Assembly (NCBI GenBank): GCA_963726125.1
Contig: CAVSBG010000016.1
Coordinates: 60,171-124,170 of the forward strand
Direction of reading: 5' to 3'
DNA: 64,000 nt
From: JAMXLO01 sp963726125
GTDB taxonomy: Bacteria; Pseudomonadota; Alphaproteobacteria; Acetobacterales; Acetobacteraceae
Shown here: positions 44,707 through 53,810 of the stretch, one piece after another
How the letters are laid out: each line of letters begins with the position of its first letter
Numbering within the stretch: position 1 is the first letter of the stretch
Program-made: the position numbers and the translations under genes
The notes under the pieces: generated by a model
What the model was told of the DNA's origin: nothing
The model's input: only the letters and a program-made list of their open reading frames with translations
The model's database searches: none

Positions 44707-45051
44707 GGTCTTCGAGCCAAACGACGGGGATCTGATCTGGACAGATTTCGACCGTCGAACCGGGCGGGAACAGGGAGGTTGGCGACCGGCGTTGGTAAAC
44801 TCTCCGGCAGCATTTTGGCAGGCCAGCCGCTTCGTAATTGTTTGCCCCATCACCAGCCGTGTGTCCGGCCATTTGGCACCAGCGTCGTCCTCCCTCCAGG
44901 CCTGCCCATCAGTGGGGAAATTCTGACTGGGCATGTCCGCAGCATCGATACGATGTCGCGGCCCATAGTCTCGTTGGATTGCCGCGTCCCGTCGTCCATT
45001 CTCGAGGATGTCCGCGCGAAGCTCGCCGTCCTGCTGGGCATAATCGGGTAG
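44678..45051 (+). pseudogene. mazF: MazF-type endoribonuclease toxin, frameshifted
   Basis: A MazF/PemK-fold toxin of about 124 residues if one missing base is restored. The first frame carries FEPNDGDLIWTDFDRRTGRE, WRPALVNSPAAFWQASRFVI and VCPITSRV; near 44858-44868 it switches to a second frame with RPFGTSVVLPPGLPISGEIL, TGHVRSIDTMSRPIVSLDCR and a stop at 45051. Both parts match the family, which cleaves mRNA at short motifs. If the shift is real the toxin is inactive, and mazE would be retained alone. This is the only one of the five frameshifts in the window that needs an added base and not a removed one. Confidence 0.85.
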
Positions 45052-45063
45052 CGATCCGCGGCT

Positions 45064-45094
45064 CTTGATAATGGACGTGTTGGGGATTGCTTGA
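45064..45094 (+). repeat. Direct repeat, right copy (dapB-end duplicate)
   Basis: This copy preserves the GTGTTGGGGATTGCTTGA end of dapB, including the GGGGA that can serve as ribosome binding site and the TTG at 45091 that can start the next gene. So the right copy restores a probable ancestral overlap in which the dapB stop TGA lay within the downstream start region. Confidence 0.85.
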
Positions 45095-45678
45095 CTGACG
45101 GCGCTGCCCGGCTGGCTGCACGGTATCCGCGCGTCTGGCACGTCATGGAGGCGGAGGGCGCGGGTGAATGGCTGGCTGACACGGGGCTGCTGCCGACCGA
45201 GCGTCTGCGGCCCGGCGGCACCAACCGTGCTGACTTCGAGTCCATCGACCTGGGCAACGGCCGCACCGCGATCCTGCGGCCACAGCAAATGCCGGATCAC
45301 CGCCTGATCGATACGCTCGCCGGCAGGTTCACGGGTCAACCGACGCACTGGCGCCAGCACATCGATCAGCACGTCTTCTTCTGGGCCGAGGCACGCCGGC
45401 GCGATGCCTTCGTCGCTGCCTGCATCAGGCTCCGTTCGCCGCCTGTCCGCCCGCCGGTGACGCTGACCATCGACACCGCCGCGTTGCTGGAGCGCCACAG
45501 CGAGATCGCATACTTCGCCACCATCAACACCGGCTCGACGGTGCGCGGTGGCGCCCGCGCGCGACGTGACGAGGACACACTCCGGTCTGTGGCCGACTAC
45601 CGCTCCGGCCCGATCGCCGAGCTGGCGATCAGGGGTCGCGTCGACCTCTCCGACATCGTCGTTCTTGACCCTGTATAG
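45091..45678 (+). CDS. DUF7002-family protein
   Basis: A 195-residue cytosolic protein resembling the DUF7002 family, whose function is unknown. Family-like segments are YPRVWHVMEAEGAGEWLADTG, DHRLIDTLAGRFTG, HWRQHIDQHVFFWAEARRRD, then VTLTIDTAALLERH and IAYFATINTGSTVRG. The likely start is TTG 45091 inside the right-hand repeat, preceded by GGGGA; a downstream ATG at 45144 would remove conserved residues. metK follows after 56 bp. Short invariant H, F/W and R residues suggest an enzyme or nucleotide-handling fold, but that is speculation. Confidence 0.75.
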   Translation: MTDGAARLAARYPRVWHVMEAEGAGEWLADTGLLPTERLRPGGTNRADFESIDLGNGRTAILRPQQMPDHRLIDTLAGRFTGQPTHWRQHIDQHVFFWAEARRRDAFVAACIRLRSPPVRPPVTLTIDTAALLERHSEIAYFATINTGSTVRGGARARRDEDTLRSVADYRSGPIAELAIRGRVDLSDIVVLDPV

Positions 45679-45734
45679 CGTTTCCGTCACACAGCGCCGG
45701 CCTGATCCTCCCCGCGACAAGAGAGAAACCATTC

Positions 45735-46922
45735 ATGCGCGATACCGGCGAGTTCCTGTTCACTTCCGAGTCTGTCTCGGAAGGCCACCCCGACAAGGTC
45801 GCAGATCGGCTCAGCGACACAGTCCTCGATGCTTATCTCGCCGCAGATCCCTATTCGCGCGTTGCGTGTGAGACCCTGGTTACCACAAACCGGGTGGTGT
45901 TCGCCGGCGAGACGCGCGGGCCGTCCACGGTGACGCCCGATCTGCTGACCCATCTCGCCCGCATGGCGATCCACGACATCGGCTATGACCAGGAAGGCTT
46001 CAGCTGGCAGAAGGCCGAGATCTCCTGCCACCTGCACGCGCAGTCCTCTGACATCGCACAGGGCGTCGATGCGGCCGGCAACAAGGATGAGGGCGCGGGC
46101 GACCAGGGCATGATGTTCGGCTACGCCTGCCGCGAGACTGACGCGCTGATGCCGGCACCGATCTATTATGCCCATGCGATCCTGCATCGCATCCGCGATC
46201 TGCGCCTGATCCACGACAAGTCGGTGGAGGGCCTGCTGCCCGACGCCAAGAGCCAGGTGACCCTGCGCTACATGGACGGCAAGCCCGTCGGCACCACCAG
46301 CGTCGTGGTGTCCACCCAGCACGTCGACGCCCTGGAGCAGGCCGAAATCAAGCGGATGCTCTGGCCGATCGTCGAGAGCACGCTGCCGAAGGGGTGGATG
46401 TGCCCGGAGTCCGAGTTCCACGTGAACCCCACCGGCAAGTTCGTGGTCGGCGGACCGGATGGCGATTGCGGGCTGACGGGTCGCAAGATCATCGTCGACA
46501 CGTACGGCGGTGCGGCGCCGCATGGCGGTGGCGCGTTCAGCGGCAAGGACCCGACCAAGGTGGACCGTTCTGCCGCCTATGCCTGCCGCTATCTGGCGAA
46601 GAACGTCGTGGCGGCGGGATTGTCGGATCGCTGCACGATCCAGATCAGCTACGCCATCGGCATTTCGCGTCCGCTGTCGGTCTATGTCGACCTGCAGGGC
46701 ACTGGCAAGGATGTCGACGCCTCTCGGCTGGAGAAGACGCTGCGCGAGGTGATGAACCTGACGCCGCGCGGCATACGCGAGCATTTGCATTTGAACCGGG
46801 CGATCTACGTGCCGACCTCGGCCTACGGCCATTTCGGCCGCGAGCCGGATGAGGAAAAGGGCACCTTCACGTGGGAGAAGACCGACCTGGTGAAGGACCT
46901 GAAGTCAGCCTTCGGACGCTGA
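45735..46922 (+). CDS. metK: S-adenosylmethionine synthetase MetK
   Basis: A 395-residue enzyme making S-adenosylmethionine from methionine and ATP. Motifs in order: SVSEGHPDKVADRLSDTVLD, the flexible-loop region, GAGDQGMMFGYACRETDALM, SVVVSTQHVDALEQAEIKRM, and the P-loop-like GGGAFSGKDPTKVDRSAAYA. Length is typical. The 56-bp leader is too short for a SAM riboswitch and shows no such fold. trmB overlaps its 3' end, a pairing common in acetic acid bacteria and relatives, linking SAM supply to a methyltransferase. Confidence 0.97.
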   Translation: MRDTGEFLFTSESVSEGHPDKVADRLSDTVLDAYLAADPYSRVACETLVTTNRVVFAGETRGPSTVTPDLLTHLARMAIHDIGYDQEGFSWQKAEISCHLHAQSSDIAQGVDAAGNKDEGAGDQGMMFGYACRETDALMPAPIYYAHAILHRIRDLRLIHDKSVEGLLPDAKSQVTLRYMDGKPVGTTSVVVSTQHVDALEQAEIKRMLWPIVESTLPKGWMCPESEFHVNPTGKFVVGGPDGDCGLTGRKIIVDTYGGAAPHGGGAFSGKDPTKVDRSAAYACRYLAKNVVAAGLSDRCTIQISYAIGISRPLSVYVDLQGTGKDVDASRLEKTLREVMNLTPRGIREHLHLNRAIYVPTSAYGHFGREPDEEKGTFTWEKTDLVKDLKSAFGR

Positions 46923-47605
46923 AGCCGCCGCCGGACCGGCTGTATGGCCGGTCCCGCGGCCACCGGCTGCGGCCCCGGCAGCAACGCCTGCTCGATGTGA
47001 CGTTGCCGCGCCTGGCGTTCGCGCCCGGGCAGGCGGCTGATCCGTCGGCTGCATTCTCGCCCAGGCCCACGGAAGTTTGGCTGGAAGTAGGTTTCGGCGG
47101 CGGCGAGCACGCGCTGGCGCAGATTGCGGCGCATCCAGACATCGGGCTGATCGCCTGCGAGGTGTTCGACAACGGGATCTGCTCGTTGCTGTCGAGCCTG
47201 CTTCCCGAAGGGGACGAGTTGACGGCGCCTCTGCCGAACAACCTGCGCCTGTGGACCGACGATGCGCGGACGTTGCTACGGCTGTTGCCGGATGGCAGCC
47301 TCGATCGGCTGTTCCTGCTGTTTCCCGATCCGTGGCCGAAATTGCGGCACGCGAAACGGCGGTTCGTGCATCCGGCGCTGCTGCCGCTGTTGGCGCGGGT
47401 ACTCAAGCCTAGCGCCGAGTGGCGCGTGGCTAGCGATGATCGAACCTATCAAGCCTGGGTGACGGAGGTGATGAGGGAGCAGGTCTGGTTCGATGTACCA
47501 GCGCCGACAACCGAAAGGCCGCCGGACTGGCCGCCGACGCGCTACGAGACCAAAGCCGTCCGCGAAGGCCGGGCACCGCGGTACTGGACGTTCGTCCGGC
47601 GCTGA
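46871..47605 (+). CDS. trmB: tRNA (guanine-N7-)-methyltransferase TrmB
   Basis: A 244-residue SAM-dependent enzyme that methylates G46 of tRNA. The SAM site LEVGFGGGEHALAQIAAHPD, the ACEVFDNGICSLL region and the TrmB hallmark FLLFPDPWPKLRHAKRRFVH are clear; the C-terminal TRYETKAVREGRAPRYWTF is also conserved. The only plausible initiation codon in frame before the conserved part is GTG 46871, giving a 52-nt overlap with metK; the true start could be a rarer codon a little later. The last 176 nt are overlapped on the other strand by the acyltransferase frame. Confidence 0.93.
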   Translation: MGEDRPGEGPEVSLRTLKPPPDRLYGRSRGHRLRPRQQRLLDVTLPRLAFAPGQAADPSAAFSPRPTEVWLEVGFGGGEHALAQIAAHPDIGLIACEVFDNGICSLLSSLLPEGDELTAPLPNNLRLWTDDARTLLRLLPDGSLDRLFLLFPDPWPKLRHAKRRFVHPALLPLLARVLKPSAEWRVASDDRTYQAWVTEVMREQVWFDVPAPTTERPPDWPPTRYETKAVREGRAPRYWTFVRR

Positions 47606-48734
47606 TCAATGCGCGCGCCACGCCGCGCCCGTAGCGCTGCGCAGGCACCTCTACCAGCACGTGGAGCCACCACGCCGCGAGAATCGGCAGAACTACGGCG
47701 CCGGGTATCCAGAGTGCGGTGAACAACGCGGCGTCGCCGCGCACCAGCGACGCAAGCGCTACACCTAGCAGCCGCTGCACGGGCTCATGCACCAGGTAGA
47801 TGCTGAACGAGACAGCCCCTAGCCAGACCAGCGGCGGCGATTGCAACAGCGCGGCCAACCACCTGAGCGTCCGCCGAACGAATGCGAGCGCCCAGGCTTC
47901 TGGCTGTCGAGTGCCCTGTGCAGACGACCAAAGCTGTGCGGCAAGACAGGCCGTCCACACCAGCGGCGGCAGCAGCTTGTCGACGCCGCCCTGCACGATG
48001 CACAGCGCGAGCACGCTGGCCAATACTGCCAGGTAAAGGCGTAACCCGCCCGGCTCCTTGCGAACCACGAGCGCGCTGATGACGCCAAGGGCGAAATAAT
48101 GTGCCTTGTTGGGCAGGAAGGCGCGGCTGAACTGCCATGCCTCCGGCATTGCCGCTTGCCAGACCAGCGACGCGGCTGCGAGCGCCAAAAACAATACGGC
48201 CACGCGGACCAGGCCGAGCCTGTGGCCGAGGAGTAGCGCCAGCACATAGAATTGCCACTCGGTCGAGAGGCTCCAGGACGTCCCCAGGAAGGCTACCCAT
48301 GCGCCCGGCAGCAGGCCGTCGGGAAAGATGCCATGCGTCATCGTCAGATGGGTCGCGATGCCGATACCCCAATTGGGCGGCCAGCCGCCCGCCCATAGGT
48401 ATCGAGACCCGCTGTCCGGCCCGATCCAGGCCATGTCCTCGAGCGAGGTCGCTAACGGCTGGATCGCCACCGCGAAGGCGAACACCACCAGGAACACCGG
48501 ATAGATGCGCGCGACGCGGGCGATCAGGAACGGCAGCGGTTGGTATTCGAAGCTTGCCAACGACTGCACGATCACCAACCCGCTCAGGACGAAGAACACG
48601 TCCACACCGGCGCCGCCATGCTGGAACATCCAGTGCAACCAATGCGGCAGGGGCGCGAACGGCAGCGAGTGGCTCAGCATGACGTAGAACGCCAATCCGC
48701 CACGCAGCCCATCCAGGCAAACCATTCTACGCAT
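47430..48734 (-). CDS. Acyltransferase-3 family membrane protein (OafA/YrhL-like)
   Basis: A 434-residue membrane protein of about ten helices that O-acylates surface sugars or similar molecules. The family start LDGLRGGLAFYVMLSHSLPF, the GVDVFFVLSGLVI motif, RVARIYPVFLVV and SWSLSTEWQFYVLALLL are all present. The core ends near VEVPAQRYGRGVARAL, about position 47610. The remaining 58 or so Arg/Ser/Pro-rich residues run antisense through trmB and look non-homologous, which suggests a lost stop codon or an indel. ATG 48734 is chosen ahead of a TTG at 48764. Substrate is unknown. Confidence 0.85.
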   Translation of the reverse strand: MRRMVCLDGLRGGLAFYVMLSHSLPFAPLPHWLHWMFQHGGAGVDVFFVLSGLVIVQSLASFEYQPLPFLIARVARIYPVFLVVFAFAVAIQPLATSLEDMAWIGPDSGSRYLWAGGWPPNWGIGIATHLTMTHGIFPDGLLPGAWVAFLGTSWSLSTEWQFYVLALLLGHRLGLVRVAVLFLALAAASLVWQAAMPEAWQFSRAFLPNKAHYFALGVISALVVRKEPGGLRLYLAVLASVLALCIVQGGVDKLLPPLVWTACLAAQLWSSAQGTRQPEAWALAFVRRTLRWLAALLQSPPLVWLGAVSFSIYLVHEPVQRLLGVALASLVRGDAALFTALWIPGAVVLPILAAWWLHVLVEVPAQRYGRGVARALISAGRTSSTAVPGLRGRLWSRSASAASPAAFRLSALVHRTRPAPSSPPSPRLDRFDHR

Positions 48735-48889
48735 GCGAGCAGCATTGGGCTTGCGCCTTAACAATCCACCAACGACGCGACCGACAATTCAATGAGTGAA
48801 GATAGCGTGGTCCTGGCGCCGCTGCCCGCGGACGCTGATGTCGGACAGGCGACGCCGTACGGTGACGGAATGCCGGTCAACACTTCGTA

Positions 48890-50086
48890 TCAATCGAAGA
48901 ACGCCGAGTCTTCTTCCGCCAGATAGCGGCGTGCCTTCTCCGGATTGATCTCGACGCCCATTCCCGGCCGATCCCAGACCTCGATCAGGCCGTTCGTGGC
49001 GATCGGATCGGGCAACCCATCGACGATGTCGTACCACCACGCCGGATTGCCACTGGGATACTCGAACGCAATGAAGTTGTTGGGCAAGGTCGCGCACACC
49101 TGGACCAGCGCGGCCAGGCCCAACAGCCCGTCGCCCGTGCCATGCGGTGCCATCATCACCCCGTGCAGGTCGGCGAACTCGGCGATCCACTTCAGCTCGG
49201 CGATGCCACCGACATCACACGGATCCGGCCCAACCACACGCACCGCGTTCCGCTCGATCAGTTCCTTGAAGTTCTGCCGCAGGTAGATCTGCTCGCCAGT
49301 GTGAATCGGCGTCGTGGTCGACCGCGTGAGTTCGCGATAAACATCTGCATTGACAAACGGAATGTAGTCGCCCGTCAGCATATCCTCGAGCCACAGCAGA
49401 TTGTATCGCTCGACAGCTCGGGCAAACCGAATCGCGTCCTGCAGCATCCAGCCGGGTCCGCAATCCAATGCGAGCCCCACCTTGTCGCCGGTCACCTCCT
49501 TCATCGCCGCAACACAGTCGATGACGTGGTTCATGCCACGCTCGGTCAGCAGTCCGCTATCATGCCAGGCGTGGAATGGAGTTTCCGACGGCGTGCCGAG
49601 GTAGAAGCCGGGTATCTCCCGCCGCATCGGGCTATGAAATGCGACCGACTGCTTGATGATGGTGAAGCCTTCCTTGAGCTCCATCATCCGGCGGCAATCG
49701 GCGGCATAATGTTCGGGCGTGAAGCCACCCAGCGGCACCCGCAGCGACCCGTTATAGATCCGCACATGGTCACGCACCTTGCCACCGAGCAGCTTGTAGA
49801 CCGGCACACCGGCGGCCTTCCCCGCGAGGTCCCACAATGCGATCTCGATGACGCTCACCGCGGAACCCCAGGGCTTGAAGGCACCGCGTTGGCGAATCCG
49901 CTGCATCACCCGCTCAACATTGGTCGGGTCCTGGCCGAGCAGCGCGTCACGCAGATCCAGGATATGCGGTTTCAGATATGGCTTGAACGTCTCGACCTGC
50001 GCGAAGCCACTGATCCCGGCATCCGTGACAATGCGGACGACGGGACTTCTGCCCAGCACCGCGCATTTGACATCGGCGATTTTCAT
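48890..50086 (-). CDS. Mandelate racemase/muconate lactonizing enzyme family (sugar acid dehydratase-like)
   Basis: A 398-residue enolase-superfamily enzyme. Catalytic landmarks in order: Lys in FTIIKQSVAF, metal ligands in LALDCGPGW, WLEDML and HTGEQIYL, and the acid/base His in MMAPHGTGDG. The pattern resembles galactonate/gluconate-type dehydratases and related mandelate racemase subgroup members, which remove water from or epimerise hydroxy acids. Exact substrate cannot be assigned. The gene is divergent from the BNR-repeat gene, with about 200 bp between starts. It lies 155 bp upstream of the acyltransferase on the same strand, with nothing recognisable between. Confidence 0.92.
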   Translation of the reverse strand: MKIADVKCAVLGRSPVVRIVTDAGISGFAQVETFKPYLKPHILDLRDALLGQDPTNVERVMQRIRQRGAFKPWGSAVSVIEIALWDLAGKAAGVPVYKLLGGKVRDHVRIYNGSLRVPLGGFTPEHYAADCRRMMELKEGFTIIKQSVAFHSPMRREIPGFYLGTPSETPFHAWHDSGLLTERGMNHVIDCVAAMKEVTGDKVGLALDCGPGWMLQDAIRFARAVERYNLLWLEDMLTGDYIPFVNADVYRELTRSTTTPIHTGEQIYLRQNFKELIERNAVRVVGPDPCDVGGIAELKWIAEFADLHGVMMAPHGTGDGLLGLAALVQVCATLPNNFIAFEYPSGNPAWWYDIVDGLPDPIATNGLIEVWDRPGMGVEINPEKARRYLAEEDSAFFD

Positions 50087-50287
50087 TTTTGGATCAAGCC
50101 AGGCTGGCGTTGACGGTATCGAATTTGATGTCGAAGATATTCATCCGACAGTCCCTCCTGCTCGTTGGCCGTGTGGCATACGGCATGTCGACCGAAGCGG
50201 CAAACCACATCCTGTAATGCGCCACCAGCGTTTTGTCCGGACCGAAAGCAGGCTAGGTTGTTCGCTCATGATCGTCCAAAAGGAACA

Positions 50288-53200
50288 ATGCCAACGATGA
50301 CAACGTGGTCGCACCTGACTGATTCTGGAAAGCTAGACGCCCTGAAGTGGCGCTGTATCGGTCCCCCGCGAGGCGGGCGCGTCGTCGCGGTTGCAGGCGA
50401 TCCTGTTTGATCCGATGGTGTGCTATTTCGGCGCGTGTGCGGGCGGCATCTGGAAGTCCATCGACGGCGGTATTTATTGGCGCTGCGTGTCCGATGGCTT
50501 CCTCGGCAGCGCGGCCATCGGCGCCATCGCGGTGGCGCGATCCGACCAAAACGTTATTTACGCGGGCACCGGCGAGACCGAGATCCGCCTCGACGTCTCC
50601 TATGGCGATGGCATCTACAAATCGACCGATGCCGGCCGCACCTGGTCGAACATTGGACTGCGCGAGACCAAGCATATCGGGCGCATTTGCATCCATCCCA
50701 CGAACCCCGACATCGTCTATGTCGCGGCGCTTGGCGACATCTTCGGTCCGCATGAGGAGCGTGGTGTGTTTCGCACCCGCGATGGCGGCAAGACTTGGGA
50801 AAAGGTGCTGTATCGCAGCGCTGATGCAGGCGCTGTCGAGATTTCGATGGATCCCAATAACCCGCGCATCCTGTTTGCCGCTTTCTGGCAGACACGTCGG
50901 AATTTCTGGAACCTGTCCAGCGGCGGACCGGGCAGCGGCTTATTCCGCTCGACCGATGGCGGCGATACGTGGCAGGAAATCTCGCGCGCACCGGGCTTGC
51001 CGGATGGCAAACTGGGCAAGCTCGGCGTGTCGGTATCGCCTGCCAAGTCCGGGCGAGTCTGGGCATTGATCGAGACGGTCGGTGACAAGACCGGCCTCTA
51101 CCGCTCGGAAGACTACGGCGCGCGCTGGGTACAAGTTTCATCAAACCGCGACCTGATGCACCGTCCCTGGTACTATACGCATGTCTTCGCCGATCCCTGC
51201 GATGCCGAGACCGTCTACGTGCTCAACCTGCAAATGTGGAAATCCACCGATGGGGGCGTGAGTTTCAGCGAAATCCTGACGCCACACGGCGACAACCACG
51301 ATCTGTGGATCGATCCGGTCAATCCGTCGCGCATGGTGCAGGGCAATGACGGCGGCGCCTGCGTCTCATTCAACACCGGGATCACCTGGTCGTCGATCTA
51401 CAATCAGCCGACCGCGCAATTCTATCGTATCGACACCGACAATCGCTATCCGTATCGCGTGTTCGCCACCCAGCAGGACAACACATCGATCGCAGTGCCC
51501 AGCGCGAGCTACTGGGGCGCGATCACGCTCGGCGATTGCAGCTATCCCGGCACCGGCGAGAGCGGCTTCATCGCCGTGCATCCCGACGATCCCAACATCG
51601 TCTACTGCGGTGCAGTCGGTTCAAGTCCCGGCGGCGCGGGAGCGCTACAGCGCTACGACTACCGTACCAGCCAGATCCAACTGGTGAACGTGTGGCCCGA
51701 GGAATCCACCGGCATCGCGCCAAAGGACATGCGGTACCGCTTCGCCTGGACGTTCCCGATCGTGTTCTCGCCGCACGACAGCAACGTGCTGTACGCGGGC
51801 GGCAATCATGTCTTCCGGACCAGGAACGAAGGCATGAGCTGGGAAGAGATCTCGCCGGACCTCAGCCTGAACGATGTGTCGCGACAAGGCGCCTCGGGTG
51901 GCGACATCACCGCCGAAAGCGCCGGCGCCGAGGTGCATGCAACGTGCGCCTGCGTGGTCGAGTCGCCGCACCGCAAGGGTGAGATCTGGGCATCGACCGA
52001 TGATGGCCTGGTGCACGTGACACGCGATGACGGCGCTTCGTGGCAGAACGTGACTCCGCCGGAGTTGCCGGAGCTAGCCTATGTCGGTTGCGTCGAGATC
52101 TCGGCGCATGATGCCGACACCGTCTATGTGGCGGCGACACGCTACAAGCTCTGCGACTACAAGCCCTACCTGTTCCGCACAACGGATAGCGGCCGCACGT
52201 GGCAGTCCGTTACTGGGGACTTTCCAACCAACGAGATCACTCGCGTGATTCGCGCCGATCGTGTGCAAAGGGGATTGCTGTTCGTTGGCACCGAGAAGGG
52301 GATTTACTTCACGCTGGATGACGGACAGAGCTGGATGCGCATGCAGGGTGGCTTGCCTGTCGTTCCTGTCTACGACCTGAAGATCAAGGATGCTGATCTG
52401 ATTGCGGGTACGCATGGCCGCTCGTTCTGGATCCTTGACGATATCGCACCACTGCGCGCGTTGGCCGACGGCAACACCGCATCACGCGTGGTGCCGCCTC
52501 GTGAAACGATCCGCACCAAGCTGCATTTCGGATCGATGTCCGGTGTGCGTGGCCCGTTTGCCTTCGCAATCACATTCGGCATTGGTGGCGGCATTGCGAC
52601 CCACGAGCTACCCGATGGCACCAGGCGCCGGGAGCATCTCGACGTTGGCGAGAACCCGCCGAACGGGGCGATCGTGTATTACTGGCTGGATGGCAACGCG
52701 TCCGCGCCGGTAGCCCTGACCTTCAAGGATTCGTCCGGCGCCACCATCATCACGCTGCGCAGCGATGATACCATGCTGGCGGTGGCACGCCGTCCGACTG
52801 CACGCCCCGGCCTCAACCGCTTCGTGTGGGACATGAAGCATCCGGGCCCCGGGCGCATTGAGCCGCCATGGGCCGCGCTCAAGAACAAGCCGCTGGCCAG
52901 CGAACCGGATCCGCAGTCAGGCGCGACGGTGATACCGGGTGCGTATCGTATCGAAATGACGATCGAATCGGAAACGCACACGGCCGAACTGATGATCACG
53001 CCGGATCCGCGGCTCGGCACGACGCCGGACGGCTATGCGAGGCAATATGCGCTGCTCAAGGAGCTATATGACAAGACATCCGCACTGAACGCGGCGGTCA
53101 ACCGGATCCGCCGTATCAACCGGCAACTTCGAGCGTTGGCTGAGCAAGCTGGCGACGGCAACAGCGATCTGGCGGACAAGGCACGAACGGCCGCCGCAGG

Positions 53201-53477
53201 TCTGTCCGCGATCGAGCGGGTGCTGGTCGACGTGGACCGGGAGTCGCCGCGCGATACGCTGCGCCATCCAGCCGGACTGAATGATACGCTGGTGGACCTG
53301 ATCAACACGGTCGCAATCGCCGACATGGCGCCCACGGCGCAGGCCGATGCCGTTTCGCGCGAGATCATGGCACAGGTCGACGCGCAGCTTGCCAAGCTGG
53401 ACTCGGTGTTGGCGAGCGACATCGCCGACATCAATCGTTTGGCTGCCGCACGATCGATCGCGCACGTCAGCGGATAG
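50288..53477 (+). pseudogene. Large BNR/sortilin-type beta-propeller protein, frameshifted near N-terminus
   Basis: A protein of about 1060 residues once a surplus base is removed. The first 40 codons (from ATG 50288 behind AAAGGAA: WSHLTDSGKLDALKWRCIGP, PPRGGRVVAVAGDPV) end at an in-frame TGA, 50408-50410; one base further the frame continues as DPMVCYFGACAGGIWKSIDG and stays open to 53477. BNR-like blades recur: GIYKSTDAGRTW, GVFRTRDGGKTW, GLFRSTDGGDTW, GLYRSEDYGARW and more. A C-terminal helical region (about 880-1020) follows. No signal peptide is seen, so it is probably cytosolic. Relatives are annotated as WD40/YVTN/BNR-like or VPS10 proteins; function is unknown. Confidence 0.85.
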
Positions 53478-53557
53478 CCCATCGAGCTTGACAGTGGCCG
53501 TGGTCACGGCAACGACTACTGCGCGATGCAGAACCCGACGACCAGGAGCGACAAGTT

Positions 53558-53716
53558 ATGGATTTCATCGAGCAATGGTTTGGCATCTCACCGGACGGCG
53601 GCGACGGTTCCCTCGAGGTGTTGTGGGTTGTCGGGATCTTGGTGGTCGTCATGGCGATCACCTTCCGTCGCCGCATCATCGGCTGGCTGTCGTCGCGGAA
53701 TGCGCGAGGGCGCTGA
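53558..53716 (+). CDS. Conserved-looking 52-aa single-span membrane protein
   Basis: A short frame with a good AGGAG site encodes MDFIEQWFGISPDGGDGSLE, then one membrane helix (VLWVVGILVVVMAITF) and a basic Trp-containing tail (RRRIIGWLSSRNARGR). An amphipathic N-terminus with Trp/Phe, a Gly-rich turn and a positive cytoplasmic tail fit a small inner-membrane protein with the N-terminus outside. I believe similar FFG-ISPDGG small proteins occur in other proteobacteria, but cannot verify it here. It lies between the BNR gene and a sugar ABC operon and may belong to neither. Confidence 0.6.
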   Translation: MDFIEQWFGISPDGGDGSLEVLWVVGILVVVMAITFRRRIIGWLSSRNARGR

Positions 53717-53810
53717 AAACCACGTCCCTGACGGCGCGATGAGCCAGACGCACACGGTTGTCGCGCCCACGTCGGCTGTGTAGCCTTCCCTGATTGTGGA
53801 AGGAAACGCC

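Noticed and set aside
44361..45094. Interpreting the 31-bp repeats as a transposon target-site duplication
   Set aside because: The repeats are longer and more diverged than typical target duplications, and no transposase or terminal inverted repeats are present.
45679..45734. Possible SAM riboswitch before metK
   Set aside because: Only 56 bp are available and no SAM-I, SAM-II or SAM-IV-like stem or pseudoknot is visible.
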